Assembly: GCA_024640625.1 (NCBI GenBank)
Contig: JAHEER010000007.1
Coordinates: 1-64,000 of the forward strand
Direction of reading: 5' to 3'
DNA: 64,000 bases
From: Desulfobulbaceae bacterium
GTDB taxonomy: Bacteria; Desulfobacterota; Desulfobulbia; Desulfobulbales; Desulfocapsaceae
Within the stretch, counting starts at the first letter, position 1; each line of letters begins with the position of its first letter. The notes under the pieces are model-generated. The model worked only from the letters and a program-made list of their open reading frames with translations. It did no database searches and was not told the origin of the DNA. The translations under genes and the position numbers were made by a program. Positions 16,887 to 26,002 of the stretch are shown piece after piece.

Positions 16887-18641
16887 ATGAGAAAGAGTGT
16901 CATCAGTTTTGCAGATTGTCCCAAAACATTTACCCGGGATCAGGATAAAGCGCTTACCCCTGAACAGACGATCGACAATTTCTACCAGCGCCTTGAAGGG
17001 TTCGATATCAAGATTCTCAGCGAAGTCAAAAGAATAGACAATGGCCGGCTGGACATTCCCGTCTATTTCAGCGTCTGTACGGATGAAGCCAGATCTCTGA
17101 CCGGAACCAAAAAACAGATGGGAAAAGGTGCCTCTCCGATCCAGTCAAAGGCTTCGGCCTGCATGGAGTTGGCAGAGAGGTTTTCGTTTTTTGCCTTCAA
17201 GGCCGGGGAGGAAAATTTTGTCCGGGGAGACTACACCACCCTCAGGGAGCAGGGGTATCCCTTGATGGACAGCTCCTACCTGCTCAAATCGGTGGAAGAC
17301 GATTCTCTAACAGGCAAGGAACTGGAACTGCTGCTCGAAGACATCCCCATGCAATGGACCTGGGCAACCAATATCAGTCGCGGAGAACAGGTGCTCATTC
17401 CCTTCTCCTGGTTCTATGCGATCAACGAATTCAACGGACCGTCGGCAGGCAATACGGTTGAGGAGGCTGCTCTCCAAGGTATCAGTGAGATAGTAGAGAG
17501 ACACGTCTGCTCGCTTATCAACCAGCATCAGATAGCGACCCCGGCGATAGACAAAACAACCATCCAAGACCCTGTTGCCCGGGAACTGCTCGACAAATTC
17601 GAACAGAACGGCATCGAGCTCTACCTCAACGATTTCAGCCTGAATACAGGCCTGTGCAGTGTCGGGGCCTTGGCCATCGACCGCTCAACTTTTCCGGAAC
17701 TAAGCGAGATAGTCTATACCGCCGGCACAACTCCGGGACCGGATAAGGCGATAATACGTGCGCTCACGGAGGTGGCCCAGTTGGCCGGTGATTTTAACAC
17801 GGGGGCCAATTATGTTGCCTCGGGCCTGCCCAAACCGCTGACCATGGAGGAGGTGCGTTATCTTACCGAGAGCGGCAAGAGCATCGCTGTGTCTCAGATG
17901 AACGATCTCGGCGACGACAATATGAAGGTCGAACTGGAGCGCTGTATAGAGGCTTTGCGCACCATCGACATGGAAATTTTCATGATCGATGTGACGCATC
18001 CCAGTTTGCAGATCCCCGCTCTTTACACCATCGTCCCCGGCGCCCATTTCAGAGAGCGTTCCCGGCGCTGTGACGCCGGCCTTTTCGCCGCCAAGCTGCT
18101 CAATGAACTGGTTGATGATCCATGGCTCTTTGCAGCAAAGCTCCAGGAGATGGAACATCTGCTCCCTGAGTCTTACTATCTCTCCTTCTACCGGGGTATC
18201 AGCCTTTTAAACAGGGGCAGCTGCGCAGAGGCATTGGAATTATTCGACCTGGCCTTGAACCAGGCTCCGGAAAGAGAAGACCTGCCCTACATTTATTCCT
18301 ATAAAGGTAACTGCCTCAAAGATCTGCAGCGCTATGATGAGGCCATAGAAGTTTTGCAGCGTGGCTGCCAGGAAGATGACGAGCGTGAGGATCTGCACAA
18401 TCTGCTGGGTTTCTGTTACTTCAAAAAAGAAGAATACCGGACAGCGATTACCCACTTTGAGCGGGCGGTGCATCTCAACCCGGCCTCGGCAATGGATTAT
18501 GCCAATCTCGGGGTAAACCATAACCGGCTTGGAAATTGGGAGGAGGCCATCCGTTACTTCACCCTGGCATTGACTCTGGATCCGACAATCGACTTTGCCC
18601 GGACCCAGTTGGACGAACTTTCCCGCCAGCAGGAAAATTAA
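16887..18641 (+). CDS. YcaO-domain protein with C-terminal TPR repeats
   Basis: A 584-residue protein. YcaO enzymes use ATP to activate backbone amides, making azolines, thioamides or amidines; the E. coli member is linked to RimO-dependent S12 methylthiolation. The ATP/Mg-binding pattern is intact here: SKASACMELAER (E94, E97) and NTVEEAALQGISEIVERH (E192, E193, E201, E204), so it is probably active. Residues ~425-580 are four or five TPR units (LSFYRGISLLNRGSCAEALELF, YSYKGNCLKDLQRYDEAIEVL, DYANLGVNHNRLGNWEEAI). No precursor peptide, TfuA-like gene or transporter is nearby. It ends five bases before cbiG, so it may be cotranscribed with the cobalamin operon. The substrate is unknown. Confidence 0.87.
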   Translation: MRKSVISFADCPKTFTRDQDKALTPEQTIDNFYQRLEGFDIKILSEVKRIDNGRLDIPVYFSVCTDEARSLTGTKKQMGKGASPIQSKASACMELAERFSFFAFKAGEENFVRGDYTTLREQGYPLMDSSYLLKSVEDDSLTGKELELLLEDIPMQWTWATNISRGEQVLIPFSWFYAINEFNGPSAGNTVEEAALQGISEIVERHVCSLINQHQIATPAIDKTTIQDPVARELLDKFEQNGIELYLNDFSLNTGLCSVGALAIDRSTFPELSEIVYTAGTTPGPDKAIIRALTEVAQLAGDFNTGANYVASGLPKPLTMEEVRYLTESGKSIAVSQMNDLGDDNMKVELERCIEALRTIDMEIFMIDVTHPSLQIPALYTIVPGAHFRERSRRCDAGLFAAKLLNELVDDPWLFAAKLQEMEHLLPESYYLSFYRGISLLNRGSCAEALELFDLALNQAPEREDLPYIYSYKGNCLKDLQRYDEAIEVLQRGCQEDDEREDLHNLLGFCYFKKEEYRTAITHFERAVHLNPASAMDYANLGVNHNRLGNWEEAIRYFTLALTLDPTIDFARTQLDELSRQQEN

Positions 18642-18646
18642 CCAAG

Positions 18647-19630
18647 ATGGGAAAAACGGCCATACTGGCAGCCACTGCCGCAGGCCGCGACTTGGCCCAG
18701 CGACTCTGCAGGGACTTGCCTGAGAGCGAGGTTGTAGACTACCGGCACGGTATAAGAAAGGCCCTGGAGCAGGCCTGGCGCTCTTACGACAGCATCATCT
18801 GTGTGATGGCGGCGGGCATAGTCGTCCGGTGCGTAAGCGGTTTGTGCCGGAGTAAACTAAGCGATCCCTGTATCGTGGTTGTCGATGAAGCAGGACGACA
18901 CGCGATAAGTCTTCTCTCCGGTCATATCGGCGGAGGTAACCGTCTGGCCGAAAAAGTTGCCGAAATCTGCGGAGGAACTGCGGTAATTACCACCGCTTCA
19001 GACGTCTCGGGGCATACCGCGCTCGATCTCTGGGCAGAGGAGGAAAATCTTACGGTGGGGCATCCGGAAAGACTCGCAGAGATTTCTGCTAAACTGCTGC
19101 ACAAAGGCGTTTTGCACATCCACCAGCAACGCCGGTTCATAAAAACTCTGCCCATTGATTTCCGACCATGTACAAATCGGCACGATGCTGATATAGTCAT
19201 TGCCCTGACTCCGAAGCCGACGGCAGGTCTGCAGTTGATTCCGCGGATAAGATATATCGGCTTCGGCTGCAGAAGAGGGGCCACGGTCGATGAATTCAAA
19301 CGTGCGGTGGTCGACCTTGCAGAAAAGGACGGACTCGATCTCAGGAGTGTAGGCGGGGCGTCCAGCATTGACCTGAAAAGTGACGAAGCAGGTCTGCTCG
19401 AGCTTGGAAATCAATTAAACTGGCCGCTGCGGTTCTTCAGCAAGGAACAGATCAGTTCAGTGGCTGGCCTATCTAAATCAGAGATTGTGCACCGGAAAAT
19501 TGGTGTGTTCGGTGTCTGCGAGTCGGCGGCCATCCTGGCTGCAGCGGATCGAGGACGTAAGGGAAGGCTGATTATACAGAAAAGGAAATGGGAACGCATA
19601 ACTGCAGCGGTAGCAGAAACGGAATATTGA
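18647..19630 (+). CDS. cbiG: Cobalt-precorrin-5A hydrolase
   Basis: CbiG opens the delta-lactone of cobalt-precorrin-5A and releases acetaldehyde, a step specific to the anaerobic (early cobalt insertion) B12 route. The 327-residue protein begins KTAILAATAAGRDLAQRL; the N-terminal and middle domains contain VMAAGIVVR, VVVDEAGRHAISLLSGHIGGGNRLA and VITTASDVSGHTALDLWA, and the C-terminal domain has YIGFGCRRGATVDEFKRAV, all diagnostic. ATG 18647 follows the YcaO stop by five bases and is preceded by ACCAAG, a weak ribosome site that suggests translational coupling. A longer in-frame extension upstream lies inside the YcaO gene and is unlikely. Confidence 0.94.
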   Translation: MGKTAILAATAAGRDLAQRLCRDLPESEVVDYRHGIRKALEQAWRSYDSIICVMAAGIVVRCVSGLCRSKLSDPCIVVVDEAGRHAISLLSGHIGGGNRLAEKVAEICGGTAVITTASDVSGHTALDLWAEEENLTVGHPERLAEISAKLLHKGVLHIHQQRRFIKTLPIDFRPCTNRHDADIVIALTPKPTAGLQLIPRIRYIGFGCRRGATVDEFKRAVVDLAEKDGLDLRSVGGASSIDLKSDEAGLLELGNQLNWPLRFFSKEQISSVAGLSKSEIVHRKIGVFGVCESAAILAAADRGRKGRLIIQKRKWERITAAVAETEY

Positions 19631-20364
19631 GTGTCGTGGGCACCGGACCAGGGAACTTGGATTATCTGATACCGGCGGCCCGCAAGGAATTGGAAAAGGC
19701 AGATGTGGTGGTTGGCTACCGTACCTATCTTGACCTGATTGGCGAGCTCATAGAGGGCAAGGAAACCATTTCTTCGGCGATGATGCAGGAAGTTGATCGG
19801 GTCGGCCAGGCCATCGATATGGCTGAGCAGGGCAAGCATGTTGCCCTTGTATCAGGGGGGGATCCAGGCATCTATGCCATGGCCGGGTTGGTCTACGAGG
19901 TGGCCGGGCTGCGAGACAGCAAGGTGGAAATCAGGGTGGTGGCCGGCATCGCAGCGCTGAACAGCTGTGCCGAGCGTCTCGGGGCCCCGCTCATGCACGA
20001 TTTCGCCACCATCAGCCTTTCCGATTTACTCACCCCCTGGGATCTCATAGAAAAGAGGATTCGAGCAGCGGCAGAGGCTGATTTCGTGTTGGTGATCTAC
20101 AATCCGAGATCAAAAAAACGTGACTGGCAACTGGCCAGGGCCCTCGAGATAATCGGCGGTGTACGCGCCTCCACCACCCCGGTCGGCATGGTTCGAGGCG
20201 CTACCCGGGAACATGAGCTGGTCACTGTTACCACTCTCAAGTCTGTCAATCCTGCCGATGCCGATATGCAGACAACGGTGATTGTCGGTAATTCAGCAAC
20301 CTTTATCAGGGACGGCAAGATGATAACGCCCCGGGGCTACGGCGATAAGTATAAGCTGACCTGA
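19588..20364 (+). CDS. cobJ: Cobalt-precorrin-3B C17-methyltransferase
   Basis: CobJ/CbiH methylates C17 of cobalt-precorrin-3 and contracts the ring. The 258-residue protein has the SAM-methyltransferase pattern of this group: SVVGTGPGNLDYL, ADVVVGYRTYLDLI, VALVSGGDPGIYAMAGLVYE, GIAALNSCAERLGAPLMHDFATISLSDLLTPW and FVLVIYNPRSKKR. ATG 19588 (behind AAAGGAA) would overlap cbiG by 43 bases; an in-frame TTG at 19627 that just overlaps the cbiG stop is an alternative. It has no fused CbiG or ferredoxin part. Confidence 0.94.
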   Translation: MGTHNCSGSRNGILSVVGTGPGNLDYLIPAARKELEKADVVVGYRTYLDLIGELIEGKETISSAMMQEVDRVGQAIDMAEQGKHVALVSGGDPGIYAMAGLVYEVAGLRDSKVEIRVVAGIAALNSCAERLGAPLMHDFATISLSDLLTPWDLIEKRIRAAAEADFVLVIYNPRSKKRDWQLARALEIIGGVRASTTPVGMVRGATREHELVTVTTLKSVNPADADMQTTVIVGNSATFIRDGKMITPRGYGDKYKLT

Positions 20365-20368
20365 GACG

Positions 20369-20947
20369 GTGGAAATCTATCTTCTGAGACACGGGCACAC
20401 TCCACAGCCCGGCACCTATACAGGGAGCACCGATGTCGAACTCTCCATAGAGGGTACCCAGCAAGTTTCCAGACTTTCCCCATTATTTGACCTGCTCGAT
20501 TTTGATTATTGTTTCTGCAGCCCCCTCATCCGCTGCAGGCAGACTGTTTCCCTCCTGGCAATTGATGCGGAACTCTTTTTCGACGAGTGTCTCAGGGAAA
20601 TCGATTTTGGCGTCTGGGAAGGGCTCAGCTTCGCTGAGGTGCGAACGAACTATCCCGAGCAGCTCGACAAATGGGAGTTTGAAGGCGAGGATTTTACATT
20701 TCCTGGAGGCGAGACGATCCGGACTTTTAATGCTCGGATCACTGGGTGGTTCGACAAATTGCTGACAAAAGAATTCAATCGTGTTTTGATCGTAGCCCAC
20801 GGAGGAGTAATACGAGTTGGTATCAGTCATTTACTTGGTATCGATCATCTCCGAGCCTTCGCCTTCAACCCGAAAGAGGCAGGGGTATCGAAGATCAGCA
20901 TAATAGACGGCTATGGAAATCTTGAGTTTTTTAACTGCAGTGGATGA
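20369..20947 (+). CDS. cobC: Alpha-ribazole phosphatase-like histidine phosphatase
   Basis: A 192-residue phosphoglycerate-mutase-like phosphatase. The catalytic motif is LLRHGHTPQPG, the second active-site region CREIDFGVWEGLSF (LREIDFGVWEG), and the second His is in VLIVAHGGVIR. In this operon the expected role is to dephosphorylate alpha-ribazole-5'-phosphate or adenosylcobalamin-5'-phosphate at the end of nucleotide-loop assembly; the family alone would not give the substrate. It starts with GTG 20369, four bases after cobJ, with TGAGACGGT upstream. Confidence 0.86.
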   Translation: MEIYLLRHGHTPQPGTYTGSTDVELSIEGTQQVSRLSPLFDLLDFDYCFCSPLIRCRQTVSLLAIDAELFFDECLREIDFGVWEGLSFAEVRTNYPEQLDKWEFEGEDFTFPGGETIRTFNARITGWFDKLLTKEFNRVLIVAHGGVIRVGISHLLGIDHLRAFAFNPKEAGVSKISIIDGYGNLEFFNCSG

Positions 20948-20956
20948 CGGGAGAGC

Positions 20957-21493
20957 ATGGGAAAATCAATCCTGGTCACCGGGGGAACGAGAAGCGGGAA
21001 GAGCGATTTTGCTCTTCAGCGTGCTGAACAATTAAGCGGCACGCATTGTTTTATCGCCACCTGTCCGGTTGTCGACAAGGAGATGGCCGAGCGGATCGAA
21101 AAACATAGACGGGAGCGTAATGAATCACTTTGGAATACGGTCGAGGAACAGCTGGCCGTCGCAGAACTGATAGCTGGAAACGACTATGACGTCTACCTGG
21201 TTGATTGTCTCACCCTGTGGATCAACAATCTTCTGGCTGACTGCGCTGCCAAGAGGATAGACTGCGATGAACGCTTTGTTTCCTTACAGGTTGCCCGTCT
21301 CCTTCACACGGTCGGTGCCACCGATGCGACGGTCATTTTCGTAACCAACGAGGTCGGTATGGGAATCGTACCGGAAAATGCGCTGGCCAGGCGCTACCGC
21401 GACTTGGTTGGCCTCTGCAACAGGCTTATCGGGGCTGTTGCTGAAGAGGTGGTTCTGGTCAGCTGCGGCCTGCCATTGTATCTTAAAAGGTAA
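20957..21493 (+). CDS. cobU: Adenosylcobinamide kinase/guanylyltransferase
   Basis: CobU phosphorylates adenosylcobinamide and then transfers GMP, giving AdoCbi-GDP for the CobS reaction. The 178-residue protein is a normal length. Walker A is [14 protein letters not shown], followed by [25 protein letters not shown], which holds the guanylylated histidine, [15 protein letters not shown], and [25 protein letters not shown]. It starts nine bases after cobC and is followed after 19 bases by cobT. Confidence 0.95.
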   Translation: MGKSILVTGGTRSGKSDFALQRAEQLSGTHCFIATCPVVDKEMAERIEKHRRERNESLWNTVEEQLAVAELIAGNDYDVYLVDCLTLWINNLLADCAAKRIDCDERFVSLQVARLLHTVGATDATVIFVTNEVGMGIVPENALARRYRDLVGLCNRLIGAVAEEVVLVSCGLPLYLKR

Positions 21494-21512
21494 TTTTCAA
21501 AGGAATACGCCG

Positions 21513-22580
21513 ATGAATCTTCTTGAACAGACCTGCCGGGAGATCTTTCCCCAGGATAACGACGCCAGAAGCCAGGCCAGAGCCCGTCTGGAGCAACTCA
21601 CCATGCCGCATTGGGCGCTTGGCGATGTCATGGACCTTGCAGTCGACCTGGCCGGCATGTCAAAATCCATAGAGCCTGCAGTTGAAAAAAAGATAATCGT
21701 TACCATGGCCGGTGATCATGGAGTGGTGGCCGAGGGGGTGAGCAAATTTCCCGCCGAAGTCACCCCGCAGATGGTCTACAATATTGCTTCCGGCGGAGCG
21801 GGTATCAACGCCCTGGCTCGCCAGGCCGGTGCCGATGTGATCGTTGTCGATATCGGTGTAAATGCAGATTTTTCCGATTTGTCTGGATCGGAGCGCTTCA
21901 TATCCAGGAAAATAGCGCCCGGCACCAACAATATTGCGGCAGGACCGGCAATGAGTATTGCCAATGCGAGAAAAGCGGTTGAAGCTGGTATCCAGCTTGC
22001 GCTTGATCTGGCACAGTCCTACGATGTGTTCGGTACCGGTGAAATGGGTATCGGCAATACCACTCCAAGCAGCGCCATTGCCGCCGTTGTCACCGGAAAA
22101 CCGGTGCGGGAATTGACTGGACGGGGGACGGGGCTCGATGATGAGCAATTGGGCAGGAAAATTGCGATCATCGAGAAGGTTCTTGAAATAAATAAGCCTG
22201 ATCCACAAAATGGGCTCGATATCCTGGCGAAAATTGGCGGATATGAAATTGGCGGGATCGCCGGACTGATACTTGGCGCCGCCGCCCGCCGAAAGCCTGT
22301 GGTGGTAGATGGCTTCATCTCCACCGCCGGTGCCCTGATAGCCTTTAAGCTGGAACCATTCGTGAGAGACTATATTATCTGTTCCCATCGCTCGGTTGAG
22401 CCTGGTCACAAATACATGCAGGAGACACTGGGATGCGCCAGGCCGCTGCTGGATCTCAACTTCAGGCTCGGCGAGGGGACCGGTGCTGCCCTGGCCATGA
22501 ATATTGTCGAAGCGGCACGCCGGGTGCTCACCGATGTCGCCACCTTTGCAGAGGCGGCAGTTGCCCAGGCCGATAAGTAG
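21513..22580 (+). CDS. cobT: Nicotinate-nucleotide-DMB phosphoribosyltransferase
   Basis: CobT makes alpha-ribazole phosphate from a lower-ligand base and nicotinate mononucleotide. At 355 residues it is standard length. Signature stretches are VTMAGDHGVVAEGVSKFPAEVT, ASGGAGINALARQAGADVIVVDIG, FGTGEMGIGNTTPSSAI, GGYEIGGIAGLILGAA and DGFISTAGALIAF; the catalytic Glu is in the C-terminal LGEGTGAALA region. ATG 21513 lies behind AAAGGAATA; a longer in-frame extension from 21378 overlaps cobU in another frame and is rejected. Confidence 0.96.
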   Translation: MNLLEQTCREIFPQDNDARSQARARLEQLTMPHWALGDVMDLAVDLAGMSKSIEPAVEKKIIVTMAGDHGVVAEGVSKFPAEVTPQMVYNIASGGAGINALARQAGADVIVVDIGVNADFSDLSGSERFISRKIAPGTNNIAAGPAMSIANARKAVEAGIQLALDLAQSYDVFGTGEMGIGNTTPSSAIAAVVTGKPVRELTGRGTGLDDEQLGRKIAIIEKVLEINKPDPQNGLDILAKIGGYEIGGIAGLILGAAARRKPVVVDGFISTAGALIAFKLEPFVRDYIICSHRSVEPGHKYMQETLGCARPLLDLNFRLGEGTGAALAMNIVEAARRVLTDVATFAEAAVAQADK

Positions 22581-22608
22581 AAGAGAAGGCAGGTTTGATG
22601 GCAAATAA

Positions 22609-23382
22609 ATGAGTGATTTACAAACAGCACTCCACCACCCGCTGCGCTCATTCTCTGCGGCCCTCAGGTTTCTTACCATTTTCCCCGGTTTGGCCGCAGC
22701 CGGTGATGAGCAGGACTATTTTGGCGCCGCCTGCTTTTATTTCACTGTCGTCGGTCTCGTTGTCGGCTGTTTCGTTGCCCTCTGCGCATCCATTCTTCAG
22801 GTTCTTGCCTCTCCGCTGGTCACCGCGGTGGCACTTGCCATACTACTCTCATCGCTTTCCGGTTTTCTGCACATGGATGGGCTCGCGGATACGGCTGATG
22901 GTTTTCTCAGTTCAAGAACCCGTGAACGCACCCTGGAGATCATGCAAGACAGCCGCATCGGCGTCATGGGAGCCGCCGTCGTCTGCTCACTTCTGCTGTT
23001 GAAGTCCGCAGCCATCTTTTCCCTGGCCTCACAGGACCTGACGGGTGGACTCATCTGTGCCGCAGCAGCGGGGAGAACAGCTATGGTAACAGCTATGTAT
23101 TTTCTGCCCTATGCTCGGCCTGAAGGCGGCTTGGGGCAGCTCTTCACGGCCGGCAGCACCACCTATGCAGCGTCATTGATCTCCATTCTCCTGCTGCTGC
23201 TCATAGTCGTTTTCATATTGCCTGGTAAATTGCTTGTTATTATTTGTTCTTTTATCCTGGTGCTGATAATCTTCTCGGCCTGGTGCTTGAAAAAAATTGC
23301 TGGGTTTACCGGGGATACCATCGGCTGTCTCTGCGAGATAATGGAGACCGGGATTCTTCTCGCGGTGGGACTCACTTTCTAA
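22609..23382 (+). CDS. cobS: Adenosylcobinamide-GDP ribazoletransferase
   Basis: CobS is the polytopic membrane enzyme that joins AdoCbi-GDP and alpha-ribazole (phosphate), completing the nucleotide loop. The 257-residue protein opens with LRFLTIFPG, has the diagnostic SGFLHMDGLADTADGF with the Mg-binding aspartates, then RTRERTLEIMQDSRIGVMGA and AAAAGRTAMV, and several hydrophobic segments including an LLLLIVVFILPGKLLVIIC stretch. It is encoded 28 bases after cobT and just before the cobD-cobQ fusion. Confidence 0.94.
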   Translation: MSDLQTALHHPLRSFSAALRFLTIFPGLAAAGDEQDYFGAACFYFTVVGLVVGCFVALCASILQVLASPLVTAVALAILLSSLSGFLHMDGLADTADGFLSSRTRERTLEIMQDSRIGVMGAAVVCSLLLLKSAAIFSLASQDLTGGLICAAAAGRTAMVTAMYFLPYARPEGGLGQLFTAGSTTYAASLISILLLLLIVVFILPGKLLVIICSFILVLIIFSAWCLKKIAGFTGDTIGCLCEIMETGILLAVGLTF

Positions 23383-23407
23383 TCTTTTCCTTGCCACGGA
23401 GCCTGGT

Positions 23408-26002
23408 TTGACTGAGCCTAAATCCATCGCTGACTTGACGAAGTTTGAGCACGGCGGCAATGTCCACAAATTTGGGCCTGAAGCCGGCATGGACAGGGAA
23501 TTTCTCGATTTCAGCGCCAACATCAACCCTCTTGGTCCTCCTCCGTGGCTCCGCTCCCTGATAAACCGGGATCTGCATCTGATTTCCCACTATCCTGATC
23601 CACATTGTGAAGCACTTGTTGAAACAATCTCAGGTTGTTATCGGGTGGATCGCGAAATGATCGTGCCGGCCAACGGTACTACAGAACTGCTCTATATGCT
23701 TCCTTCGATAGTGGCGCCCAAGAAAGTGCTGATCCCGGTGCCCTGCTACGTGGATTACATAAAGGTCTTTGAAGCGCACGGTTTTGAAGTCCAGCTTATC
23801 ATGCCCGAATCTGAAGATTCGTTGTCACCGCAGATAGATCTTCTGGAAGGTGAACTTGACGGGGGAGAGACGGTAATATTCGGTAATCCGGTAAACCCGA
23901 TCGGGTCGCTGATCCAAGACGATCAGGTTGTCGCCCTTGCCAATAGGAACCCGGATACACTGTTTATCGTCGATGAAGCCTTCCACGATTTTGTCTCACC
24001 TCACACCACGGTGGGGGGGAAGGCGCCCAATATCATCACCCTCAACTCGCTCACCAAATTTTTTTCCATTCCAGGCCTGCGTGCCGGATTTGGTATCTTT
24101 CCGAAGGATTACCTTCAGCGCCTCAAATTACTGCTGCCGCCCTGGTCGGTAAACGTCCTCTCCCAGAGAGTGGCGGCAAAGTGTCTCCAGGACGAGGATT
24201 ATTGCCGTCGCACCATTGCAGCATGTTCTGAGCTGCGTAATGAGCTGCATCACCAACTGGCGGCATTCTCTCAACTTACGGTGTTTGACTCCCGGGCCAA
24301 TTATCTGCTTGTTAAACTCGGTGATGGTCTCAGTGCGGAAAAGCTTTATCGGCAATTGTTGCAGAGGGGGATAGTAATCAGGCGCTGCGGCAACTATCAG
24401 GGGCTGGGGGACAGCTATATCAGGGTGGCCGTCAGAACACGGGCAGACAATGGTAGACTGATCGACTCACTCAACGAGGTGTTCAACTCATCGACCAGGA
24501 GTACAAAAACACCTGTTCGCAGGGCCCGGACCATCATGTTTCAGGGCACCTCCTCCAATGCCGGCAAATCGATACTGTCTGCGGCTCTGTGCCGGATACT
24601 GGTCCAGGACGGCTACCGGGTGTGTCCGTTCAAAGCCCAGAACATGTCTCTCAATTCCCATGTCACCGCGGACGGTGGTGAGATGGGAAGGGCACAGGTA
24701 GTCCAGGCTCAGGCGGCTAAAGTCGAGCCCGATTGGAGAATGAACCCGGTGCTTTTGAAACCGAACAGCGATACGGGGAGCCAGGTGATCGTCAACGGCA
24801 GACCGGTCAGGAACATGAATGTTCGCCAGTATCACGCCTTCAAGGAAGAAGCCTGGAAAGCCGCGAAGGCAAGCTTCGACGAGTTGAGGATGGAATATGA
24901 GGTACTTGTCCTCGAGGGCGCCGGATCACCCGGGGAGGTCAATCTCAAACGCCATGACTTTGTGAATATGAAGATGGCACGCCATGCGGGCGCCCCGGTG
25001 CTCCTCGTGGGAGATATCGACCGGGGAGGTGTCTATGCTTCTTTTGCCGGCATCATGGACGTGCTTGAAGAATGGGAGCGATCCCTGGTAGCCGGTTTCG
25101 TGGTCAACAAGTTCAGGGGCGACCAGTCGCTTCTCGAGGCTGCCCATCGTTTCGTTGCCGACCACACGGGCAAAGAGGTGCTGGGCGTGGTTCCCTATAT
25201 GACCGACATGTCGATTCCTCAGGAGGATTCGGTTTCCCTTCGGGAAGGGTTTTACCGGGACCGGGGAACCGGTCCCGACCAGGTCGAGATTGCAGTCATC
25301 GATATTCCCCACATATCCAATTTTACCGACATCGATCCGCTTTATCACGAGGTCGATGTAAATATCCGATTCGTTTCCGACAAGCATCTTATCGGCAGAC
25401 CTGATGCACTTATCCTGCCCGGCTCAAAAAATGTTGCCGGCGATCTTCACTACCTCCGGGAGCGGGGGATGGATGAGGCCATCCTTGACTACGCCCGTCG
25501 AGGAGGCACAGTGGTAGGTGTCTGCGGCGGCTACCAGATGCTTGGCAGGGAACTCAGAGACCCTCACCGCATCGAAACCAGCGCTGAAACCATGGCTGGA
25601 CTTGGACTGCTCGAAGTCGATACCGTGCTGGCTCAAGAAAAAACTTTGGTTAAGCAGCAGGGAACCCACCTCGAATCCGGTGAAAGAATTGTCGGTTATG
25701 AAATCCATCATGGTAAAACCAGCACCAATCTGCGGCCGGTTCTGCAGTTCGACGACGGTAAAACCTGTGGGAGCAGCAGCGCCGACAATCGAATATGGGG
25801 GGCCTACCTGCACGGAATATTCGATAAAGACAGGTTCAGGCGCTGGTTCATAGACCGGCTTAGGGTGCATAAGAAGTTGTCCCCGAAAGGTGATGAGGGA
25901 ACCAGCTACAACGTTGATAACAGCTTGGACGAACTCGCCGACCTGATCAGATCAAGCGTCGATATTGAAAAAATCTATGGGCTGATGAACCTTGAGAGCT
26001 GA
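23408..26002 (+). CDS. cobQ: Fused threonine-phosphate decarboxylase and cobyric acid synthase
   Basis: One continuous 864-residue reading frame with two complete enzymes. Residues 1-~370 are a CobD-type PLP enzyme: HGGNVHKFG, LDFSANINPLGPP, FIVDEAFHDF and NSLTKFFSIPGLRAGFG, with the PLP lysine in the last motif; it would make aminopropanol phosphate. Residues ~377-864 are CobQ (CbiP), which amidates the b, d, e and g side chains: MFQGTSSNAGKSI, FKAQNMSLNSHVT, GDIDRGGVYASFAG, GVCGGYQMLG with the nucleophilic Cys, YEIHHGKT and AYLHGIFD. The two genes are usually separate, and I see no frameshift at the junction (~24500). The start is TTG 23408; no ATG lies ahead of the conserved HGGN. It ends overlapping cbiB. 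Confidence 0.93.
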   Translation: MTEPKSIADLTKFEHGGNVHKFGPEAGMDREFLDFSANINPLGPPPWLRSLINRDLHLISHYPDPHCEALVETISGCYRVDREMIVPANGTTELLYMLPSIVAPKKVLIPVPCYVDYIKVFEAHGFEVQLIMPESEDSLSPQIDLLEGELDGGETVIFGNPVNPIGSLIQDDQVVALANRNPDTLFIVDEAFHDFVSPHTTVGGKAPNIITLNSLTKFFSIPGLRAGFGIFPKDYLQRLKLLLPPWSVNVLSQRVAAKCLQDEDYCRRTIAACSELRNELHHQLAAFSQLTVFDSRANYLLVKLGDGLSAEKLYRQLLQRGIVIRRCGNYQGLGDSYIRVAVRTRADNGRLIDSLNEVFNSSTRSTKTPVRRARTIMFQGTSSNAGKSILSAALCRILVQDGYRVCPFKAQNMSLNSHVTADGGEMGRAQVVQAQAAKVEPDWRMNPVLLKPNSDTGSQVIVNGRPVRNMNVRQYHAFKEEAWKAAKASFDELRMEYEVLVLEGAGSPGEVNLKRHDFVNMKMARHAGAPVLLVGDIDRGGVYASFAGIMDVLEEWERSLVAGFVVNKFRGDQSLLEAAHRFVADHTGKEVLGVVPYMTDMSIPQEDSVSLREGFYRDRGTGPDQVEIAVIDIPHISNFTDIDPLYHEVDVNIRFVSDKHLIGRPDALILPGSKNVAGDLHYLRERGMDEAILDYARRGGTVVGVCGGYQMLGRELRDPHRIETSAETMAGLGLLEVDTVLAQEKTLVKQQGTHLESGERIVGYEIHHGKTSTNLRPVLQFDDGKTCGSSSADNRIWGAYLHGIFDKDRFRRWFIDRLRVHKKLSPKGDEGTSYNVDNSLDELADLIRSSVDIEKIYGLMNLES

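Noticed and set aside
21660-22679. Long minus-strand open frame (339 codons) opposite cobT and the cobS start
   Set aside because: It lies entirely opposite well-supported genes, its translation shows no family pattern, and it has no ribosome site.
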